A stretch of DNA of 64,000 bases, taken from the NCBI GenBank assembly GCA_038501625.1, contig JAZAYU010000172.1, positions 310,001 to 374,000 on the forward strand, written 5' to 3'. Every line of letters begins with the position of its first letter. Positions within the stretch are counted from its first letter, which is position 1. The position numbers and the translations under genes were made by a program. Positions 34,236 through 45,410 of the stretch are shown in pieces. The notes beneath the pieces were generated by a model. The model saw only the letters and a program-made list of their open reading frames with translations, had not been told where the DNA came from and did not search any database. Source of the DNA: Corbicula japonica (lineage: Eukaryota; Mollusca; Bivalvia; Venerida; Cyrenidae).

Positions 34236-34460
34236 CGCTATGTGTGCAGTGTGGCGGCCGTAAAACGTATCCCCGTACATAAAGTAAGTACTGTTATCAC
34301 AAAAATAATCGATGTCATTCAGTTATGATAACGTTTATCAGAGTTATCCGTTCAAACTTTTGTGGGGTTGTCTCTGCTAGATCAGTCGGTAGCGTTGTCG
34401 CATAGCTTGGCGCTGTCGCCGTGGCGGTACGGGTTCGCTCTCAAGTAGAGGCACTAGCAT
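34236..34460 (+). mobile_element. Family S tRNA-like SINE, best copy
   Basis: Upstream block GTGTGCAGTGTGGCGGCCGT (34237-34256), then GTTGTCTCTGC, the A-box-like TAGATCAGTCGGTAGCG and the B-box-like ACGGGTTCGCTCTC, ending TAGAGGCAC. The A and B boxes are spaced as in a tRNA gene. A functional tRNA cannot be drawn, because the anticodon arm and acceptor pairing are not convincing. Confidence 0.65.
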
Positions 34461-35203
34461 TATTAACAATAGAAATGCACGTTTTTATAGTTAACACAAC
34501 AATCAGGATATTGGTGTTTTAACGCAGTCGTATGACTAAATATAATCAATATTTAAAAAAGCCTAACCATCTAAGCTTTAGTATTATTTGTACAAATACT
34601 TTGTCTTAAGCTGCAAAAGCTTTATTCGAGCTGCTTAAAATGAGTTTATCGCCAGGTATAATCGCTTTTGTTCAAACTGGTGCCCATCCAACACCAATAA
34701 AATGTCTACTCCACAATTGAAAAACAACAACAAAAACAAACTTAGCAACAAACTTATTAGTTATAAATATTTTGGAACTTTTTCTCTAAAATTACCAATA
34801 CTAATAAAAAAATGACCTTTTCAAGTAGATTGCATGCAAACTTAATTTTTATGGCAAAGAAATTACTATGTTACTGTATTGTTACTAAAGTCAATGCTAA
34901 TGGTTTTCGAATTATGTGTTATTATCGCGAGTAATGAGTCTATCGAATGCATCTATGTTATCTGTGAGACAGGCACATATCTGAGAAAGCTTACATGTGA
35001 AATATAAGACGGTATGCAACCGCCCTATAAAGTTTCCATAAAGTTTGACGTCATCTGTGCCTCTTTTTTTATGGGTAAATGAATTAATAAAAATAAAGAT
35101 TGTGACGTCGATTGCCTAACATGAAATTGAAAAATATGTTTTAAGCCAAATTTTCATAAATACTTATAAATTCAGTAGACCTAGGTAACGCTCCTTCCTA
35201 TGC
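34461..35203. other. Intergenic, nothing recognised
   Basis: AT-rich, no supported feature. Confidence 0.5.
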
Positions 35204-35304
35204 CAAAGGTTATAAAACTGAGATTGGAAACCAGATTAAAATCTCAAGCATCTGATTCTATTTGAGACTGGTTTCCAATCTCAGCTTCATAACCTTCAGT
35301 CCTA
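35204..35304. mobile_element. Family P MITE, shortened
   Basis: Arms CAAAGGTTATAAAACTGAGA ... CAAGCATCTGATT and ATTTGAGACTGGTTTCC, then AATCTCAGCTTCATAACC. The core and inner arm parts are deleted. Confidence 0.75.
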
Positions 35305-35324
35305 GTCTTTTGGTTTGTCTTGAG

Positions 35325-36290
35325 TTCTTTTCTCTAAAAGAAAACAACCAATAGATTATAAATAACAAACTTTTGGCTAAGTAAACGCAATTTGATTCAT
35401 TTTTGTAATTGTAGGCCACGTTTGAACCTTCGTGAATCTAAAACGTATACTTTAAAGCCAGAAATTATCAGTCTGAATAACAACGGTGCAGCTCAAAGAT
35501 GTTTCTGTACCTTTAAGCTTATTTATCTGACATTAACAAGACAGAAAGACGGTTGCTGTAAATGAATTTGTCTGTAAAATAACATAAGAACATCAGCAAT
35601 TAAGCATCACATAAATGGAATCTTAATTTCCCTAGAACGCGATTACATTGCTTTAAATGTATGTTTGACACTGCGTAACAGAACCCACCTCAAGCGTCAC
35701 TTCTTCAGTTACCACTACCAATATCCTGCCTAATTTTCAAACCTGTCATCTTAGACAGAGACGCCGATCAAATTTATTTTATGAACATTAAATGAATTGA
35801 AGAAATATCTCCTCTTGGAAAAGCTATATTAATCAAAATGCGGTCATTGCTCCGAGAAGACCATTGAAAGTTTGCATATAACTACTCTGGGTCATTAAAT
35901 GTCCTAGGACTTTAATGCGACATTTAATTTTCTAGGACTAGATAACAAAGGAGTTTGACCTTTACAATTAATTGTTGATGTGGCTGCTAATTTATTGAAG
36001 ACTGGCATGAATTGTACATTAATCCAGAGTATTTTATATTGTCCATTCAGAGGGTTTATTTGATAATTCAACCCGACATGCAAACTGCCAGCAATTCAAG
36101 AAGCAAAAAGAGCTATCCATAATTTGCATGATCATAGGGAGATAATCCCATGCATTGTCAGTGAAAATTTAGAAGCTCAGTAATCTGTTTAATTGTTATT
36201 TGAGGGTCCTCATTTGACAATTAATATAAGTTTGCAAATAAGTTTTAAACATAACACGTTATGATTGCAGATTTTGTTGTTTGTTCTGAA
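35325..36290. repeat. Tandem segmental duplication, unit 1 (about 0.97 kb)
   Basis: Unit 1 of a head-to-tail pair. Shared ordered blocks with unit 2 include GTAGGCCACGTTTGAACCTT (35412 and 36380), CGTGAATCT, GCTTATTTATCTGACATTA, AGCATCACATAAATG, AATCAAAATGCGGT, CATTTAATTTTCTAGGACTA and TAATTTGCATGAT. The offset is about 968 bases. Divergence is roughly a fifth to a quarter by eye. Non-coding on both strands. Confidence 0.75.
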
Positions 36291-37290
36291 TTCTTATTTT
36301 TCAATGAAAACAACCATTATAGAATATAAATAACACATTTTTGGTTAAGTAAACGCAATTCTATTAATTATTTTAATTGTAGGCCACGTTTGAACCTTCG
36401 TGAATCTTCTATATACATTTTAAAGCCAGAAAAATTATCAATCTGAATTACAACAATTCAAATCCCAGACGTTTCTATACCTTATAGCTTATTTATCTGA
36501 CATTAGCAAGACAAAAGGAAGTTTATGGTATTAAATTTGTCTGTAAATAACAAAAAACTCAGCAATTTAGCATCACATAAATGAAATCTTATTTTTCCCT
36601 GAACGTAATTACATTCCTTAAAATGTATGTTTAACACTCTGACAGAACATGTGGTACTCGTCAAACCTCAAACGTCACTTCTCAAGTTTCCTCTCCTAAT
36701 ATCCTGTCTAATTTTCAAAGCTGTCAACTTGGACTGAGACGCCGTTCAAGTTTTATTTTTAGGATCCAATGTGTAAGTTTTAATGACAATGTAATTCACA
36801 AGACATATGTAAATGTCATTCAAACATACGAGTCATTGAATTAATTGAAGAACAATCTCCTGTAAGAAAAGCTATTGTAATCAAAATGCGGTTGTTGGTT
36901 TCAGAAAGACCGTTAGAAGCAGGCATAAAACTATAAAGTCAGTTGAGCGCAACATTAAATTTCCTAGGACTTGAGTGCAACATTTAATTTTCTAGGACTA
37001 CTTAACAAAGGTGATTGGCCTCCACAGTTAAAAGAGGATGTTACTCTACATTGTTGAAAACTTACATGGATTATCATATAAATCCATAGAGCTTAATATT
37101 GAAATTTAAAACGTTTTATTTGATTTATCAAGCCTACATGCGAAACTGTCAGAAAAATTAAAGATGACTATACAAAAAGCAAAAAAAAGCTATTCATAAT
37201 TTGCATGATTATAGGGGCATTATCCCGTACAATGTCAATAAAGAGTTTTAGAAAGTGAAATATGCATACGATAATTGAGGCTCAGTTATC
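36291..37290. repeat. Tandem segmental duplication, unit 2
   Basis: Second copy, collinear with 35325-36290 throughout, with an extra segment of about 60 bases near 36765-36835. The next kilobase does not continue the periodicity, so there are only two units. Confidence 0.75.
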
Positions 37291-38254
37291 TGTTAAGGAT
37301 GTTAAAGCATCTTCAATTTGTATAATCTAATTTATGCAAGTTTGATACGGTATGCAGACATTTTCCCTTTACATTTAGTACTTTTCACAAAAAGATGCTT
37401 ATAATTATGCATCTTTAAATAAAATATATTTAAAGTCCTTAGGTTATCCAAATATTGTCACCAAATACTATCTTTATCTTACTTAATATCTGGGCTCAAA
37501 ATCTTTTATGATAGGGGCATGCGATTATCTAATAAGCGCATGAAAATCATTAAATTAATTTTGTATTATTTTCTTAAACATACAAGCAAGTAGTCGCATA
37601 TGACGATCACTTCAAATAATTGATTACTTTGAATTTAGAAGAAAATAAACTTACATACCTTGCATTCAAACATATGGAAACCGATCTCTAATGTATGAAC
37701 ATTTAACATTACTTTTTAAAACAAATTAATTTTACGAGATTATGAGCGTTTGGCCGAATGGGTGTAATGTCATAAACTTTTTGATACAATGTAAAAAGCT
37801 GTATTTTCAGTATATGTTTAACACGAATGGAATCCTTTAGTTCGGATCAAAACTCTGAAATTCTTCAACGACCTTCGGACAAACATATGCTACTGTATAT
37901 AAACATAATAAAAAAGTGTCTCTTACTTACAAATAAAAGAAAAATAAACCCAAAAGGCATTATCTGTGGCATCAGTGGTTAAAGGGTAACAGCCAACTTT
38001 TAAGCACTGTTTGTATTAATAAGCCTGGATATTAGATATGCCCCAGATGCTACATCACAATTTAAAGACATGAATTGTGCTAAATTTCATCATCGCGGAC
38101 ATCCATTTATTTCTAAAGGTGACCTGATACAAGATCGTTCATAACTCACTCACTGAAATTATATTTAGAAAAGCGATATCTTCGTTTGATTAATTGAAAT
38201 GTATGTTTTATATTTATTTAGAATGTTAAAATTTTTAAACTTCGTCGATAGCCA
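37291..38254. other. Intergenic, nothing recognised
   Basis: AT-rich, no supported feature. Confidence 0.5.
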
Positions 38255-38575
38255 TTTCGCTTTAAATACCAATAACCTTGTTTCAAAAGTGTTCCTGTTA
38301 TAAAAAGATTATGTCTACTTACATCTTAAACATCTTTACAACTTCTAGAAAAGCGAACGAGCTGTGAGATATAAACCCCGTGAGATGTTCCACCAGGAAC
38401 ATAGCCGTCTAATAACCGAAAATTCAGTAACTAAATTAAAATTCAAATCATCCCATATATTTTAGTAGCGAAGGAACCATTTTTAATAGAAAAATTTAGA
38501 TCAAGAACATTTGCTTGCTTTTATGTAGTGTTCGCCTCATTAAATTGTATCTCATTAGGATAATATTTATTAACC
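38255..38575 (-). pseudogene. Family R RT-type coding relic
   Basis: Minus-strand relic collinear with 60285-60590. On the plus strand the shared blocks are ACCAATAACCTTGTTTCAAA, AAAAGCGAACGAGCTGTGAG, ATATAAACCCCGTGAGATGT, ACATAGCCGTCTAATAACCG, AAATTTAGATCAAGAACATT and TTGCTTGCTTTTATGTAGTG. These correspond to the FLDLNLSI / FPFLDGD / YGVYISQLVRF region. Several frame disruptions. No 3' UTR is attached. Confidence 0.7.
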
Positions 38576-39644
38576 ATGGGAAATGGTTATTTTCTATACC
38601 TTGAGGTATTGTAAAAGGCTGTAATAATGTCACCTTGATGTTCGGCAGAAAGGAATAACATATAAAATTTATTCCGTAACAGTATAAAATCGGAGCAGCA
38701 ACAAGGGATTCGCAAAAAAAACATAAGGTGACAAACAGAACGTCTGGAAATTATTGATTTAAGCTTCTGTAAAAAGTGATGAACAATTCAGCCAACTTCA
38801 AATTGTTGTTTACCTAGTAAATAACGCAGTGTATTTTATCTAACAATCATCAACTTGCCTCGAAGATAAATGCCACACTCGGGTTTAATGCAATCATATC
38901 GCTCCGCAGCATAACTGTGCAACTGCCGAAGAAACGGTAACAATTTTATTACAAATATTAGTACTGTCGCGCAATCTGTCCAAGTATACAATGTTCACCA
39001 TTCATTCAAGGTGCCGTTTTATACATTTAGAAAACAATTACGACCATTTTCGGACCATGAAAGACAGCAATTTGATCAAAGTTTACACTTGCCACTGTCA
39101 ATAAAAATGGAATATTAGAACAGTTTGCAGTGTATACATGTGTAGGTTCATAATTTTTCGAGTTGTATGTGTAAAAGATATGACGCGAGACCGAAAGACA
39201 AGCGTGATGACGTTTTCATACGCAACGAGAAATAATAAGAACCTACAGACCGCATAATGTTATTATGTTCCTTTTATTATACATCCTTTTCAAAACTAAT
39301 TTAAATACACTTAACAATAAAACACTTCAGTCAACGATGTGGTTTACATCATAGTAATGACAACAATAGTTTCTTGGTAGTATAGATATGAATGACGTTA
39401 GAATATAGGAACGGTCGTAGAAAAGCGACGGCTATTTTTTATGTTGGCAATTCGGAATTCCGATGAGTACCAGAACATTACGTTTAGAATAAACAACCCA
39501 GTTTTACGTAGTTATGATGTCGCATAGAACACAGATAACTGCAAAAATAATGACAGAATCAGAAAACCACTCTGTGTGATACGGATTTATTAATCTGGCG
39601 CGTTGTATCAATTTTTAGGATAAATGCTGTATTACTCTTACCTG
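38576..39644. other. Intergenic, nothing recognised
   Basis: AT-rich, no supported feature. Confidence 0.5.
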
Positions 39645-39975
39645 TTTGACTCCAGGTACTCTGATCATGGTAAGATCATTGAGTACCCGCCTCTTTGGCT
39701 TTTTAAAGCTATAAGTTTCTAACAAAATCTTTTTTTTATATGTTTGTGTGCTTTTGCATGCATTATTGTTGAGCTGATGGGTGTGTTGGAGTTATTTCAC
39801 CAAGATAACTTGTACTTGTTTTGTTGTCTTGTGATAAGAGAACCTGTGGAGGAAAGTGTGAGGTTGTTGCACCCTAGAACCTGGTTTAAACCCGCAATGG
39901 CAAATTATTTACCACTGACCGTTCCAAGGCGGTAATCCCCAAGGGTTCACATTTTTGTTAATTGTAAGTGGTGTC
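39645..39975 (+). mobile_element. Family R 3' fragment
   Basis: Plus-oriented: ACTCCAGGTACTCTGATC, AAGATCATTGAGTACCCGCC, GTGTGCTTTTGCATGCATTA, CACCCTAGAACCTGGTTTAA, CACTGACCGTTCCAAGGCGG, AAGGGTTCACATTTTTGTTA. It stops before the extreme terminus. Confidence 0.7.
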
Positions 39976-41540
39976 TTTTATCAATGTTTCTTCCTTGTTG
40001 AATAAACATTTGATCTAGTTTGCGTGAGCAATAATAGGTATCATTATATGGCATTGGAAGTATGGCACTCCTCATTCAATAAAAATAAATAAGGAATTTG
40101 ATACTACAACATTATGACTAAGTGAAATTTTAAAATAAAGGTCATTGTATTTTCATTACTTTATAATGGCATAAATAATTTTCTCTTTACTACTCAAAAA
40201 TTGACAATAGAGAATAAGTTTTATTGATCGCGATACTTAAATTTAAAAGACAAAGAAAGACAGGAAGACGATATATTTTATATTACTTATTTGACATGGC
40301 AAATATTCTCATAAACGTCTTATATCACTAACCAAGTTTGAAGAATTATATTTCATGATTGTATTTCATTATCTATCCGTGATGCATTAAATGTGTTTTC
40401 TTCATTAGCTGTCTAAGCTAGCTTTTGACCTAGTATTCGACAAATTAGATGTTGCAAATACAGCAATAAATTATAGTGTTAAAATAAAATGAATTATTTC
40501 CATTGATGGTTAGTTTTAAATGCACTTAAGAGGCATTCTATACAGAGTTGGATAACAATATTCAGAGAAGGCGTTCGTGTGGGCATTCATATGGTAGTTA
40601 CATGCTAAGTCCCTTAAGTCTAGCCAAAATCCACACGAAACATAAAATATTGCTGTCCTAAAGGTTCGAGCAATCCAATCGAATCCCCTCAGGAGCCTCC
40701 CCTGATATAATGTTCCCTAGTGTCACCTCAGGCGATTTATCAATGCACGACGGTCAACCAAAATCTTTTAAACAGCACTTATTATGAAGATTTATTGTTT
40801 GTCCTTCTATTCAAAATAACCTCAATTCACATTCGGCGCGATTACTGGTTGGAAACCCAGGAAGCAATCATCGAGCATGATTAATATAAGCTGGAATAAC
40901 TTGTTTCACAATCGATTTAAAATAAATAAGTTTAAACTTATTCAAAATAACCACCTTTTTAATATATCATCATCCGTGATTATTTTATCCAAGTCCTTAC
41001 TGGTTAATTAGTTGATGTGTCGTCTAATTTGGGTCTATTGTCATCATGCAAGGCCGGGTAGTATCTCCGCCTTAATGAAAGTCGTTTACAGTGTTTGAAG
41101 CTTGAATGTCAAGGTAAAAATTTAATGTAGACTTTAATTTCAAATGCCAAGTACATGACAGAACAATTAATATAACAACAATTGTTATAATGAAACACAA
41201 TCTATGAATTTCAAAGAACAATTCATTTCAAAATTCAAGTTAATTGTCAATTGACATTAACAATGATATGATTGCATTAACTTGATTGTAAAAGGTTGTG
41301 TAAAGGAAATAAATAAACAATGATTTTATTCATCATTATATACAGCCAATATTATCTAATCTATCAATAAAAAGTCTGATATTATTAACAACATACACTT
41401 TTAAATGATATGTGTGTACCAAATAAAATATGTGAATAATTATTAACAGACAAATAGATGAAAAGTGAACTTTTAAAGACACACAATTGTTTTCTTAAAT
41501 GTACTCTGTATTTTATATGCAGATTTCATAAAGAGGTATT
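39976..41540. other. Intergenic, with one old dispersed repeat
   Basis: About 40570-40735 resembles 7940-8100 (ATAAAATATTGCTGTCC, AAGGTTCGAGCAATCC, CCCCTCAGGAGCC). The rest is AT-rich without supported features. Confidence 0.45.
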
Positions 41541-42750
41541 TTAAGGTAAGAGGGGCCTAAATAGACAATTCTGTCTGAAACGGCGATGTTTGGCGATGTC
41601 GAGTTCGGAAATGTCTTCGGCAGTAGCCGAAACGTTCTCCTGCACTAATCGGAATTGATTGTAGCAAACATTTTAATCGTTATTTTTTACATTACTCTAA
41701 AATATTGTTATCGTTTTCTTCAAAGAAGAAACATTTTTTACAAAAAGTAACTTATATTGTTTTAAATAAAAAAATATTTGCCAAAAGTCTGTTATCCCAG
41801 AGCGTGACGTCATTTTCCCGATAATACCAAAATGGCGGACAGAGCTAGCAATGGTAGATTTGTGAAAAAAACCTATTAAAACCAACCATTAAACGTAAAC
41901 AAAATTATCATAATTACTCTTCTTTATCAAATTCCAACAATTTTGTTATAAACACCGACACTCTACCAAAAACTGCAAGCCGTACATCGTGGAAAGATAG
42001 ACGAAGAATAATTGACCTTGGATTTCTTGAATCAGTTGGAGTAAAACTGCATTAAAACATTTAAAGTACATATTTAAGTTATATAGTCAACAGATACACA
42101 TTCAGAAGTCAGTTTAAATCGGATCTATAAAAGATTTGTAAAACAATAAGGTATTGTGCAAAATTGTGATGGAAAATATTTTCATCTGTTTTTGTTGTTG
42201 TTTTCTTCAGAAAAACATGGAATATGACAATTTAAAAGCTTATATTTAAAAACCTACATGGTGAAAGTCTGTAATAATTTGCAATATGATTGGTATATGT
42301 ATGTAGCAAATTTTGATATGCATTTTATAAATGTACTGGTATGATTAAAATTTTTTGAGACTCTGAAAGTGTGTGTATGTTTTTGTGTCGAGGAAATTTT
42401 CCGAGGGGGTATAGATGTATTTTCAAAGTAAAATCATCTAAATGTTAGTATATAAATAATATAAATGGTGTCTTTTTAATGTTTAGGCTTATGCCTAACA
42501 AGTAACACCATTGGTGCTAAAATATATTATAGTTTTTAATCCCAAAATAAGATTTTTAGCAATAACCACTTGTAAAAAATGGACCTGGGACGAGGCAAGG
42601 GGGTCACCCTATTCATATGCGATTTTTTCCGAAATGGGATGGTGGAATTGTTTCATATTTCATTTTTACATTTGATATAAGATGTTAATCACTATGGAAA
42701 TGCTTATTTAAGGAATAATAATAACATTATTTAGGCCCCTCTTACCTTAA
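41541..42750. mobile_element. 1.2-kb TIR element flanked by TTAA
   Basis: Inverted ends GGTAAGAGGGGCCTAAATA (from 41545) and ATTTAGGCCCCTCTTACC (to 42746), each bordered by TTAA (41541-41544 and 42747-42750). TTAA targets are typical of piggyBac-type elements. The interior (41832-42054, +) keeps a short coding relic, MADRASNGRFVKKTY and later TASRTSWKDRRRIIDLGFLE. The second part recalls the N-terminus of Mutator-like transposases in invertebrates, from memory. It is a deletion derivative without a transposase core, and the superfamily is unresolved. Confidence 0.7.
41832..42054 (+). pseudogene. Transposase N-terminal relic in TIR element
   Basis: ATG at 41832 opens MADRASNGRFVKKTY and then a stop. 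Further downstream, in another segment, LPKTASRTSWKDRRRIID and LGFLESVGVKLH end at a stop (TAA). The W-x3-RRIIDLG pattern is like the start of Mutator-type transposases. The catalytic part is absent. Confidence 0.4.
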
Positions 42751-42791
42751 TGTATCTTTGATGGAACTGTTTACAATGCTTCATTTAAAAA

Positions 42792-43018
42792 AAGGTGAAA
42801 TATGCATATCAGGAATCGCCACATTCAGAAAAAACAGCCTCCCCACACAGTCAAGAAGAAGAGAGGGAGAGAGCATGGTTAATAAAATGATCAGTTTCAA
42901 AAGAGACACCACTAACAATTAACAAAAATGAGAACCCGAGGGGTAACCGCCTTGGAACGGTCAGTGGCAAATCAAATTGCCACTGGGGGTTTAAACCAGG
43001 TTCTAGGGTGCAGTAGCG
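42792..43018 (-). mobile_element. Family R 3' fragment with intact terminus
   Basis: On the plus strand: GGTGAAATATGCATATCAGG, AATCGCCACATTCAG, CAGCCTCCCCACACAGTCAA, GAGAGGGAGAGAGCATGG, GAACCCGAGGGGTAACCGCC, TTGCCACTGGGGGTTTAAAC, TTCTAGGGTGCA. It is strongly truncated on the element's 5' side. The 3' terminus is identical to that of the 59450 copy. Confidence 0.75.
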
Positions 43019-43514
43019 CCTTTTAGCTGGTTAAGTTAAACGATGGTTTTACACAAAGGTAAAAGGTTTTCTCCGGAAAATATAATCTTTGTGGCTTTGG
43101 GTGTTTCTGTTTTATGTTTTTCAACATCAGCTGTTATTTCTGTCATCAACAGTCTTATTTTGGTAACAATCTTTTCATAGAGACGCAGGTTTTCTCGTAT
43201 CACCTTGCAAAGGTATAAAATATTAAAATTGAACATCGCTGCTGGTTGTGGTATGGGAGGGTTTCAATAAGTGGTTTCACTGCGTTATAACCATAATTTA
43301 TACCCTATAATTTAGATACAGCCTATAACTACATGACATTATCAATATATGCATGCAATCATTTTCCTCTTTACACTGCGATTAAATGAAAATAAAGATA
43401 AAATTATAAATATGAAGAAAATAAAACTGACACTTGAGACCAATCTCTTGTTGACCCATTTAGAGAGGGGTCATAAGTTAAGCCATTTAGACGCTTAAAG
43501 TTAATATCAACCTT

Positions 43515-43735
43515 GTGACTTTGAGCCCGAGAATTGCTGCATTCAGAAAACATTCCCTCCCAAAACACCACAGTAAAGATGTAAAAAAGCAAATGTTTAT
43601 CAAATGGCGCATTTCAAAGTATGAATATCACCAAATAGATAAACTTTGATTTCACAGCTTGGAACTGTCAGTTACAAAAGGTATCTGCAAATAAGGTTCA
43701 AATGTATCACCAGCTCACACTTCGCCTAGAAATGT
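43515..43735 (-). mobile_element. Family R 3' fragment, highly diverged
   Basis: Faint but ordered landmarks: AATTGCTGCATTCAGAAAAC, CTTGGAACTGTCAGTTAC and CCAGCTCACACTTCGCC. An old copy. Confidence 0.4.
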
Positions 43736-45410
43736 TATAAAACAAGTACAATTGCCGCATTGAATTAACTCTCACCAACTTTCACAAACACGAATTTAGT
43801 GAATATATTAATTTGAAGAAACAGATGGCGCTGCCGATCTAGCTGGACATGTATTCAGAGCATAATTATTTTCCTGCAATATTAATATAGTGTTAAGACA
43901 TTGCATAGTGAGGACAATATCAATAACGTATCGATCGCTTTTGTTACTTACAAATATTTATTTATGGCGATAAATTATGTTATTTCACATTATGAACGAT
44001 AACAAATATTAAGCAAACACTAACATCGAAAAATACGTTTTTTTTTAGCAAACTGCGCAGACTATGTATTTGCAAAGACAGGAAGTATAAGTAGCAAAAG
44101 GATGTGTTAAACATGGGAAGGTATTTGATGACCAAAGAACTAAGTTAACAAAGCTTAATGAAGCAGTTGTAATTTGTTTCTAGCTCCAAAGTTCTAGTAC
44201 AACTGAATCAGAACCGCTACGACGAAATTTCTAGTGGTATAGTGTAAATGATTTTACTTATTATCAATATCAACTTTTGACGAAATAATTTTACAAGGGT
44301 GAAGAATGAAAAAAATGCGAAATACAAGGAAATCCAAACGTTAAAGCCTTAATTAAATCAGAAAAAAACTGAATCTAGTGTATTCTCGTCAGGAAATTTA
44401 TGGGTAAAATACAATTCATGTAGTAATTTTCAAATTGGATGCTTGTTTTCATATCACGCGTAAATTGAACAAAGAACATGTGAACGTTTCAGATGCTTCA
44501 TAAAGCTTTTTTGAACATGGTGAAAAGGAAAAACATCATCAACGTAATTACTGGGAACAGTCCGATTACTGTGTGTAGAAGAGCGTAAAACAAAACATAT
44601 TTGAGATTTTTACTCAGATTACATGTTGATACTTATTTTTTATGGACACGATGGAAATAAAATTGGTTAATGTTTGCAATGAAGTTAAGCCGAGATCATC
44701 CATCCTTATATCAGAATATATTGAACAACAAACAAGGAATGGTATTCAGAAACAAAACGAGCCATGACTGTGATCGTTCGAAGCGTTACTTAGACTGAAA
44801 GCTTTCTTTAAAGTTCAGTCGTCGTTGCGTAAGGACACATGTCGTCATAAACTCGGGTATATGCATGGTGGGAAACTTAAGTTATTTACTTGTATTCAGT
44901 GCTTAATCTTTTTATATTAAAGTTGTTTGCCGATGAACTAGGCTAAATACTATGCCCTATAAGCCTACAAAGAAAGGGCACTCCTGTTTAACATACCGAC
45001 GTAAATAGCTGTCTTAGTTCAACTTTGATAATGCAACTTTAATGACAAATTTTATGAAAATATGATCCCTGAAATGATTTTTTGTACGTTTTCAGTCTCT
45101 CAGATGAAACATTTGCAGAAGCAGCTTAATTATCAGGTTCTTTGGAGACGATTATCGGCCAAGGATGGGTTACGAAGCCAGAAGACTTTGTGCGTCATTT
45201 TTGGATCGATTGCGTTAATTACGATAATAGGGCAGACTTTATCAAGTTTGAATAATTGTAGATCACTGCATTTGTCTAAAGCACTGCAATGATATATAAC
45301 GAGAGTAAGAGAATAACAGAAAATATACTTACGATGGAAACAGAAAATTGCAAGATTTGGAATTAGACAATAAAATCCTATAGACGTGATATAATTGAAG
45401 TTTTCAAACA
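43736..45410. other. 5' flank of GPCR gene
   Basis: No exon, TATA box or repeat could be supported in the 1.7 kb before the receptor ATG. A 5' untranslated exon upstream is possible but not visible. Confidence 0.4.

Noticed and set aside
34360..34450. A functional tRNA gene
   Set aside because: A and B boxes are present, but the acceptor and anticodon arms do not pair convincingly and the sequence is repeated as a SINE.
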